From a bacterium (lineage in GTDB: Bacteria; JACRDZ01; JAJRWM01), in the NCBI GenBank assembly GCA_024276815.1, contig JAJRWM010000224.1, positions 1 through 12,329 of the forward strand: 12,329 nt of DNA. Direction: 5' to 3'. This document shows, piece after piece, positions 7,197-12,329 of this stretch (position 1 is the first letter of the stretch; each line of letters opens with the position of its first letter). The translations under genes were made by a program, and so were the position numbers. The notes under the pieces were generated by a model that was given only the letters and a program-made list of their open reading frames with translations, had not been told where the DNA came from and searched no databases.

Positions 7197-8528
7197 ATGA
7201 ACATTCGAAACCGCAATCTGCACATGCTCTTTTTTACCAGTATGATTATTCTGTTGATTACTGGTTTCGCGGTATATTTTCCGCACAGTTGGGTTGAATA
7301 CCTAGGCAGCTATTCACAGATAATCTTTGAATACCGAACCCTGATTCACCGTATTGCCGCGTTGGTGTTTATCTTCACCGCGACTCACCACTTAATCTAT
7401 ATCATCAAGGCCAGAGAGGGACGCGCGCTGTTCCATGATCTGTTGCCGAAATGGCGCGATGTTCTCGGGCCGGTCAATCATCTGCTCAAGCTGGCGGGAA
7501 TTAATGACCCGCGGCCGGCCGCTAATTTTGAATATCATGAGAAACTGGAATACTGGCTGACCTTTATCGGAACGGTCCTGATTATCATCACCGGAGTCAT
7601 TCTCTGGCTCGAGGACTATTTCAGCAATCTGGAACTGGATATCTCTTTGGTTATTCATTTCTATGCCGGTTTATTGGCCTTGCTGGGTATGGTCGTCTGG
7701 AATTTTACCAACCTTCATCCTGAGTTTTATTTTTACCGTAAAGAAGAGGAACTGCCCTGTAGCCGGGAAGAGTGCGTTCAGTGTGACGCCTGCCTGGAGC
7801 AAAAAGATGCCCGGCCTCATGCCTGGACTTATTGTCTGGCGGATAACTCTGAACGGGCCAGAGCTTTTCTTAAGCGGGGCGTGGCGACCTGCGCCGAGGC
7901 TCAGTTGCTGATCACTGACGGCAGTTGTCAGCATTCCTGCCTGGAGTTGGCTACTTGCGCGTCAGTATGTCTGTACGGCTCCCGGATTATGAATGATGAG
8001 GGCTTGCTGGAACTGGAGAACGATAATTGCGTGGGCTGCGGTATGTGCGCGCGCGAATGTCCCACCCGGGTGATCTCTATGATGCCCAGGACTTTTTTCA
8101 TCCATATCATGTGTCACTCCCAGTTGCCGAAGTTTACCGCCTCGCTGAAATGTCCCACCCAGTGCCGCCGCTGCATGATGTGCCAGAAACGTTGTCCTAA
8201 AGAAGCGATTTCCTTTAACGGTCACCTGCCGGTTATTGATTACCGCAAATGTATTTCCTGCGGGCTGTGCGTCTCTAAGTGCCCGGTTAACATCATTACC
8301 GACGATCTCTATCAAAAGCGTCTCCCGGCTGAGATTTCAGAAGGTTGTAAGGGGTGCGGGTTGTGCCTCAGGGTTTGCCCGGTTGACGCGATCTCCGGTT
8401 ATCCCAAGGAGCGGCACGTGGTTGATCCCCAAAAATGTATCGCCTGCGGGTTATGTGTCCGTACCTGCAAGCAAAGCGCTGTTCGACTGGCCTGGATCGA
8501 CGAGTTGGTTGAGTTGGTCGCGAAATGA
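7197..8528 (+). CDS. Cytochrome b-like membrane domain fused to RnfB-like polyferredoxin
   Basis: 443 residues. Residues 1-180 are a four-helix membrane domain like cytochrome b561 or the formate dehydrogenase gamma subunit: helices about 10-28, 48-70, 118-138 and 150-170, with candidate heme histidines H9, H51, H64/H65, H154 and H174, and a characteristic EKLEYWLTFIGT and WNFTNLHPEF. A cysteine-rich linker follows (C188, C193, C196, C199, C213, C232). Then comes CX3CX5CX3C at 244-258 and CX2CX2CX3CP at 278, 323, 352, 384 and 414 (first cysteine of each; the last lacks the proline). The 244-258 pattern, the following cluster, the lone C306 and C319, and the next two clusters match the order in RnfB, the electron-entry subunit of Rnf complexes. 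The likely role is membrane electron transfer between ferredoxin-type carriers and heme or quinone; this is inference. No Rnf partner gene is visible. ATG 7197 lacks a Shine-Dalgarno. Confidence 0.8.
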   Translation: MNIRNRNLHMLFFTSMIILLITGFAVYFPHSWVEYLGSYSQIIFEYRTLIHRIAALVFIFTATHHLIYIIKAREGRALFHDLLPKWRDVLGPVNHLLKLAGINDPRPAANFEYHEKLEYWLTFIGTVLIIITGVILWLEDYFSNLELDISLVIHFYAGLLALLGMVVWNFTNLHPEFYFYRKEEELPCSREECVQCDACLEQKDARPHAWTYCLADNSERARAFLKRGVATCAEAQLLITDGSCQHSCLELATCASVCLYGSRIMNDEGLLELENDNCVGCGMCARECPTRVISMMPRTFFIHIMCHSQLPKFTASLKCPTQCRRCMMCQKRCPKEAISFNGHLPVIDYRKCISCGLCVSKCPVNIITDDLYQKRLPAEISEGCKGCGLCLRVCPVDAISGYPKERHVVDPQKCIACGLCVRTCKQSAVRLAWIDELVELVAK

Positions 8529-8567
8529 CCCGGCCTGCTTTCTCCCGGCATTGAAACTGGTTTCGGC

Positions 8568-9320
8568 ATGAAAAACTTCTTGCTCCGATTAAGTTATGAC
8601 GGTACCCGGTTTCACGGCTGGCAGTTCCAGAAGACCGGCGAGCGTTCGGTTGAAGGGGTTCTACTTGGAGCGTGGGAGAAAATCTCCAAGGGCGAAAAGA
8701 TCAAGCTGATTTGTTCGGGGCGGACTGACAAAGGAGTCCACGCTTACCAGCAGGCCGCCAACTTTGTCACGGGCAAGGATATTGACCCGGGCGGCATCAG
8801 AAGAGCGTTTAACTCCCTTTTACCCAAAGATGTGATGATCAACGCCGTGGAGCCGGTGGTCGCTGATTTTCACGCCCGTTACGACGCCAAAGAACGGTCC
8901 TATCTATACCTGCTGAGCAAGCAATATTCAATCTTCAATCGTTTTTATTCCTATTATTATAATCGGCGGCTTGAGGTGGCGAAAATGCGGGAAGCTTCGC
9001 TCTTCCTGGTGGGTGAACACGATTTCTCCGCCTTCAGGGCCAGCGGTTGTTTTTCCCCGACCCCGGTCAGAAATATCAAAGCGATAACGATTGAGGAAGA
9101 CGACTCGTTTATTCGCTGCCGGTTTACGGCCAACGCTTTTCTTTTCCGCATGATAAGGATTATCGTGGGCACCCTGATTGATGTCGGCTCCGCCCGTTTG
9201 GCGCCCATTGACGTGAAGAACATCCTGGCGGGCAAAGACCGTGCCAAGGCCGGCAAGACCGCTCCTCCCCACGGTTTATACCTGGAGAAGATTAAATATG
9301 ATGAAAGTCTTTTCCTCTAA
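8568..9320 (+). CDS. truA: tRNA pseudouridine(38-40) synthase TruA
   Basis: Cytoplasmic enzyme that isomerises uridines 38-40 in the tRNA anticodon arm. The 250-residue product shows the N-terminal LSYDGTRFHGWQFQ (8-21), the catalytic block SGRTDKGVHAY (50-60) with nucleophilic D54, RSYLYLLSKQ, GEHDFSAFRASGC and the C-terminal FLFRMIRIIVGTLIDVGSARL, all expected for TruA at normal length. It starts 39 bases after the cytochrome b-ferredoxin gene, without a clear Shine-Dalgarno, and is probably the last gene of the + strand operon. Its TAA stop (9318-9320) overlaps the stop of the opposing SGNH hydrolase gene. Confidence 0.96.
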   Translation: MKNFLLRLSYDGTRFHGWQFQKTGERSVEGVLLGAWEKISKGEKIKLICSGRTDKGVHAYQQAANFVTGKDIDPGGIRRAFNSLLPKDVMINAVEPVVADFHARYDAKERSYLYLLSKQYSIFNRFYSYYYNRRLEVAKMREASLFLVGEHDFSAFRASGCFSPTPVRNIKAITIEEDDSFIRCRFTANAFLFRMIRIIVGTLIDVGSARLAPIDVKNILAGKDRAKAGKTAPPHGLYLEKIKYDESLFL

Positions 9321-9326
9321 TCTTCT
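9286..9326. repeat. Inverted repeat across the convergent gene ends; possible bidirectional terminator
   Basis: AGAAGATTA at 9286-9294 is perfectly repeated in reverse complement at 9318-9326 (TAATCTTCT), with a 23-base loop that holds a weak inner pairing (GAAAG against CTTTTC). It spans the overlapping stops of truA and the opposing gene, where a bidirectional terminator would be expected. The stem is AT-rich and no uridine run follows directly, so intrinsic termination is only possible. Confidence 0.35.
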
Positions 9327-10339
9327 GTGGCAACGAAATCAGGTTGTTTTTCTTTAAGCCATTGATAGATTTCACGAGCGATCAGTTGGTGACCAAGCGA
9401 ATTAAAATGGCCATAGTCGTTTTTGAGATTATAAAGCTCTTCTAACGAATGTTTTTTAAATTGGGGGAGGATATCAATGGTTGGGAAACCGGCTTTGATC
9501 AATTCTTGTGAGATAACAATTTGTTGGTAGTTGTTGGATTCTAAAATCTGTTTGCCAAGCGGTAGGATAACAATTAAAACCTCGCAGTTTGCTTTGATTT
9601 TTATTGATTGGTAATATTTGATTAGCAAATAATTGACAGCTTTACTTAACGTTGCGGGCGGTAAATCATAAAGAAGGGTTAAGTCTCTGTAAATTTTATG
9701 TGGCCAGAACTTTTCTTTAAGGAGTTCAACTCTGGATAGAACAACTTTTAAGAGATAGGAATTATCAATCAGATAATCGTAAAAGGTAGGTTTTCCTTCC
9801 AACTCCATAGGATTGTCTTTGTCGTATATATAACCCCGGCTGTCGCAGAACTTGGTTTGGCTTAAGTCATTCATGACTAAGCCAATTATTACCAGGTCCG
9901 GCTGGTATTTATAACCTTCATACTGGAAGAAACGCATTTCTTGCCAAGCAGTGAATCCCGACACGCCAGCGTTTACAACTTCAGCCCCTGATAATAGTTG
10001 CTCCAGTTGTTTTGGATAAGTATTTTCGGATTTTACACCAAGTCCAAAAGTATATGAATCTCCCAATACTAAAATACGTTTTTTCCTTTTGGGTTCTTTT
10101 TGATAAGTGCGTTGTTCACGTAAGCCATCTTCATTGGTAAATACCGGTACACCAAAAGAATCAGCAATCTTGAGGTTTGGTTTTAGGCCATAGTAGTAAA
10201 ATGGATTCGCTAAGTAGAGTGTATCGCCAGCAACGGGTTTAATACTAAAAAGTCTAAATGCACCTTCAGCAAATAACAAAGCGAAAAATATACTAACTAC
10301 TACCAATATCAAGTTAAGTGTACTGTTTTTCCATTCCAT
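9317..10339 (-). CDS. Membrane-anchored SGNH/GDSL-family hydrolase
   Basis: 340 residues. One N-terminal hydrophobic helix (about 8-26, LNLILVVVSIFFALLFAEG) acts as an anchor or uncleaved signal, placing the rest outside the cytoplasm. The SGNH blocks are clear: block I VLGDSYTFGLGV with nucleophile S95, block II NAGVSGF (oxyanion glycine G125), block III GLVMND (N157) and block V NDYGHFNSLGH with D308 and H311 as catalytic acid and base. Such anchored SGNH proteins often add or remove acyl groups on cell-surface polysaccharides; the substrate here is unknown. Base composition differs sharply from neighbours: 9421-9480 is 19/60 G+C, against 37/60 at 7861-7920. ATG 10339 has a strong ribosome site. 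The stop (TAG on this strand, 9317-9319) overlaps that of truA. Confidence 0.88.
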   Translation of the reverse strand: MEWKNSTLNLILVVVSIFFALLFAEGAFRLFSIKPVAGDTLYLANPFYYYGLKPNLKIADSFGVPVFTNEDGLREQRTYQKEPKRKKRILVLGDSYTFGLGVKSENTYPKQLEQLLSGAEVVNAGVSGFTAWQEMRFFQYEGYKYQPDLVIIGLVMNDLSQTKFCDSRGYIYDKDNPMELEGKPTFYDYLIDNSYLLKVVLSRVELLKEKFWPHKIYRDLTLLYDLPPATLSKAVNYLLIKYYQSIKIKANCEVLIVILPLGKQILESNNYQQIVISQELIKAGFPTIDILPQFKKHSLEELYNLKNDYGHFNSLGHQLIAREIYQWLKEKQPDFVATED

Positions 10340-10345
10340 GTTTAG

Positions 10346-10351
10346 CCTCCC
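10346..10351 (-). promoter_or_regulatory. Shine-Dalgarno of the SGNH hydrolase gene
   Basis: GGGAGG on the - strand, six bases before the ATG at 10337-10339. It fixes the start. The AT-rich stretch 10352-10400 just upstream could hold a promoter, but I see no convincing -35/-10 pair. Confidence 0.65.
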
Positions 10352-10399
10352 AGAAAGTTTCAGCTATTCTTAGCCAGATAGATTAATGCTTTAATATTT

Positions 10400-10702
10400 T
10401 TATTCCGTTTGTTTACCGTTTCTTTCGCTGAAGATCCGTTCCCAACACGCGATATCTTCCTTGCTTGCTGACCGGGGGTTTTCCAGGCCGAGTTCGTCAG
10501 AGGGGTCGAAACCTTCGTTAGCGATTATGGCCCGTGGACAGCGGCTTTCAATGGCGGCGAGAATCTCCCCGATATCAAGATGGCCGTCTGCCAGTGCTGT
10601 ATGGGGAATCTCAGCGGTCGTGTTACTCAGGTGAAAGTGACTGACCTTGTCAATTTCACCAAGTGATTTAAGTGGCTTACTGAAACGACCAGCGTGAACG
10701 GC
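10400..10702 (-). pseudogene. 3' remnant of a TIM-barrel protein, sugar phosphate isomerase/epimerase type
   Basis: An open stretch of 100 codons ending in TAA (10400-10402) with no ATG, GTG or TTG in frame; upstream it runs into TGA at 10703-10705. It reads VHAGRFSKPLKSL, IDKVSHFHLSNTT, HTALADGHLDIGEILAAI and RAIIANEGF. This is the C-terminal pattern of the xylose isomerase-like (AP endonuclease 2) TIM-barrel family: a GHA-like histidine, a metal-site HxH/HLxN strand, an H..L.DG.(I/L)D loop and a final barrel strand with a glutamate. Roughly the N-terminal two-thirds of a barrel is absent. The fragment abuts, in a different frame, the C-terminus of the Calx-beta protein, so it looks like what was left after a deletion or insertion. 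Its G+C is like the core genes, unlike the adjacent SGNH gene. Family assignment is by motif reading only. Confidence 0.6.
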
Positions 10703-12329
10703 TCACGCCTGACGTCGCCGCCGGCTCGTTGTCTTGGTTCACCACGACAATGTCAGTGCCATCCAGACCCTGATAGTTTGGATCGGCCGAAACCGCCGGG
10801 GAGAGCTTAATCAGGTAAAGCTGGTCACCGTCAGCGATCTCATCATCGACAACCGTGACCGTGACCTCCCTCGCCACATCCCAGTCCGCCTGGGTGAAGG
10901 TCAGCAGAGAAGGAGAGACAACTCCTTCGCTCTCGTCTGAACTGGAGACGGCTATCATGACCCCGGAGACCGGCTCGCTCAACAACTTAACCGTGAAAAC
11001 TACCGGGGTGCCGCCTTCCACCGTCGTGATTCTGTTTAAGCTTACGAAAATGCCGGGGGAGTCATTGTCAGTATTGGTCAACACAACATCATTCGGATCG
11101 AGTTCATGATAGCTGGTGTCATTCGAAATCGCCGGCCATAAGTTTACCGTGTAATTCTGGTTGCCGTCGGCGATATTATCGTCAACGCCGGTCACCGTCA
11201 CGACCTGATCGGTGTTCCAGTCAAAGCTGGTGAAAGTCAGGGCGATCTTGTCCAGCGTTCCCTCGGTAAGGTCTGAGCAGCTTAGAATGATATCGACATT
11301 GTCCAGCGGTTCACTGTTAAGGCTGACCCTGAAGGTAAATGAATCCCCGTCTTCGGTCGTGGTCCCGGCGGCCGGCGTGACGTTAATCCTCGCCAGGTCG
11401 CCAAAGTCGAGATTAATGACCGGCACATCATCCGGGTCTAAGCCGTTATAAACAGGATCAGTGGAATTTGCCGCAGAAAGTTCGATCAGATACCCCTGGT
11501 CGCCGTCGGCGATATTATCGTCAACGCCGGTCACCGTCACGACCTGATCGGCGTTCCAGTTAAAGCCGGTGAAGGTCAGGCTCGGTTTGTCTGTTACGCC
11601 TTCGCTCTCGTCGGAACTGGCCACGGCGATTACGACCTCGGCCAGGGGTTCGCTGGTAAGGCGCACCGTAAATGTAGCGGTTGCACCGGCTTCACTGCTG
11701 TCGCCGCTGATAGCGCTGATGTTAAATCCGGGAGTCTCGCCAAAGTCGAGATTGACAACCGGCACGTCGTCCGGATCGAGTCCGTTATAAGCCGGATCGA
11801 CCGAGACCGCCGGCGAAAGTTCGATCAGATAGCTTTGATTCCCGTCGGCGATATCATCGTCAACGCCGGTCACTGTCACGACCTGGTCGGCGTTCCAGTT
11901 AAGGCTGGTGAAGGTCAGGCTCGGTTTGTCTGTTACGCCTTCGCTTCCGTTCGAACTGGTTACGGCTATTACGACCTCGGCTGTCGGCTGACTGTTAAGC
12001 TTAACCGAAAAGGTCGCGCTGCCGCCCACCGCTTCAGAGGTGTTTCCGCTAATGGCGCTGACGATAAAGCCCGGTGAGCGGATAGTAACCGTTCGGCTCT
12101 TGGACCAGCCGGAAACGATATCGGGATGAAGCCGGCAGCGGGAGCGGGCTTTGACGCTGTAAACGCCGGGCGCGTTCCACACCTTGCTCCAGTTTGAGCC
12201 GTCAGCCCGCCAGCCGGAGGTCGTGCCGTCGCCCCAGTCGAATTGATATTCCAGAGCGTCGCCGGAACTGGCGGTCGAGCCGGAGGCGGAATAATTGTAA
12301 GCGGTAGCGGTAGTCCCGGTAGTCGGGCC
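10677..12329 (-). CDS. Large surface/secreted protein with PKD-like and four Calx-beta-like domains; 5' end outside window
   Basis: The frame is open from the window edge to TAA at 10677-10679, giving 550 visible residues; an internal GTG near 12182 is not the start. The first part is a PKD-like Ig domain: SASGSTASSGDALEYQFDWG, DGTTSGW, NAPGVYSVKARSRC and a closing RTVTI. Then come four tandem Calx-beta-like repeats, each with a TFxVxLxSEP strand, SSxxSEGV, LTFT, W(N/D), VTVTGVDD, IADG, LxP and a closing Asx-rich turn. These are usually calcium-stabilised extracellular beta sandwiches for adhesion or spacing. After DNEP at 10722 the family pattern stops, and 14 unrelated residues (AATSGVSRSRWSFQ) lead to the stop over the TIM-barrel remnant. 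The C-terminus may therefore be truncated by rearrangement: no sorting signal, anchor or type-IX-like tail is visible. The ligand is unknown. Confidence 0.8.
   Translation of the reverse strand, partial: GPTTGTTATAYNYSASGSTASSGDALEYQFDWGDGTTSGWRADGSNWSKVWNAPGVYSVKARSRCRLHPDIVSGWSKSRTVTIRSPGFIVSAISGNTSEAVGGSATFSVKLNSQPTAEVVIAVTSSNGSEGVTDKPSLTFTSLNWNADQVVTVTGVDDDIADGNQSYLIELSPAVSVDPAYNGLDPDDVPVVNLDFGETPGFNISAISGDSSEAGATATFTVRLTSEPLAEVVIAVASSDESEGVTDKPSLTFTGFNWNADQVVTVTGVDDNIADGDQGYLIELSAANSTDPVYNGLDPDDVPVINLDFGDLARINVTPAAGTTTEDGDSFTFRVSLNSEPLDNVDIILSCSDLTEGTLDKIALTFTSFDWNTDQVVTVTGVDDNIADGNQNYTVNLWPAISNDTSYHELDPNDVVLTNTDNDSPGIFVSLNRITTVEGGTPVVFTVKLLSEPVSGVMIAVSSSDESEGVVSPSLLTFTQADWDVAREVTVTVVDDEIADGDQLYLIKLSPAVSADPNYQGLDGTDIVVVNQDNEPAATSGVSRSRWSFQ
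10692..10708. repeat. Small palindrome at the Calx-beta/TIM-barrel junction
   Basis: GCGTGA (10692-10697) and TCACGC (10703-10708) form a perfect 6-bp inverted repeat with a 5-base loop. It lies where the Calx-beta repeats have ended (10722) and the recognisable TIM-barrel frame begins (about 10702). It may mark the recombination point or be chance. Confidence 0.4.
10722..12068 (-). repeat. Four tandem Calx-beta-like coding repeats (112-114 codons each)
   Basis: Approximate units in gene order: 12068-11727, 11726-11388, 11387-11052 and 11051-10722. The segment coding VTVTGVDD(N/D)IADG recurs at 11841, 11502 and 11163 (339-base steps) with nearly identical DNA, and at 10827 (336 bases on) in a more diverged form. 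The first three units are close at DNA level, which suggests recent duplication or gene conversion; the fourth (3'-most) is the most diverged. Confidence 0.85.

Noticed and set aside
10677-10760. Programmed frameshift joining the Calx-beta protein to the TIM-barrel piece
   Set aside because: A surface adhesin fused to a third of a cytoplasmic-type barrel makes no sense, and no slippery heptamer is visible; a rearranged junction explains it better.
12180-12182. GTG as the start of the Calx-beta protein
   Set aside because: The frame continues upstream to the window edge with a convincing PKD-like domain, so this is an internal valine.
1-12329. CRISPR array, tRNA, rRNA, transposase or riboswitch
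   Set aside because: No short regularly spaced repeats, cloverleaf, rRNA-like tract or transposase motif was seen; the only repeats are the protein-domain repeats at 10722-12068.

Overview
The window is a piece of a bacterial chromosome. About 9.3 kb of peptidoglycan-synthesis and cell-division genes lie on the + strand, and about 3 kb of accessory, surface-type genes lie on the - strand. The left part is a classic dcw (division and cell wall) cluster in the order murG (5' end outside the window), murC, murB, ddl, ftsQ, ftsA, ftsZ. These genes overlap or sit within a few bases of one another and are very probably one operon. Together they make lipid II (MurG), build its UDP-MurNAc peptide precursor (MurB, MurC, Ddl) and assemble the division ring (FtsQ, FtsA, FtsZ). 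The gene order and the FtsA/FtsZ sequences fit a Gram-negative-type or candidate-phylum bacterium. I cannot name the lineage from sequence alone.

The murG reading frame carries an in-frame TAA at 271-273. The protein sequence on either side is good MurG in the same frame, so this is a nonsense change in an essential gene, or a sequencing or assembly error.

Directly behind ftsZ is an unexpected gene (7197-8528). It encodes a four-helix cytochrome b-like membrane domain fused to a polyferredoxin whose cysteine layout matches the ferredoxin part of RnfB, plus two further 4Fe-4S motifs. No other Rnf gene is visible. truA (tRNA pseudouridine synthase) follows and ends the + strand block.

From 9317 to the end everything lies on the - strand. 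A visibly AT-rich SGNH/GDSL hydrolase with a membrane anchor has a stop codon that overlaps the truA stop, and a 9-bp inverted repeat spans that point. Next comes a start-less remnant of a TIM-barrel protein of the sugar phosphate isomerase/epimerase type. It abuts, in another frame, the 3' end of a large extracellular protein with a PKD-like domain and four tandem Calx-beta-like repeats of 112-114 residues, whose 5' end is outside the window. A small palindrome sits at that junction. The right side therefore looks like a remodelled, partly horizontally acquired flank next to a conserved core operon.

No tRNA, rRNA, CRISPR array, transposase or recognisable riboswitch was seen. The only gap over 300 bases between intact genes is 10340-10676, and most of it is the TIM-barrel remnant.
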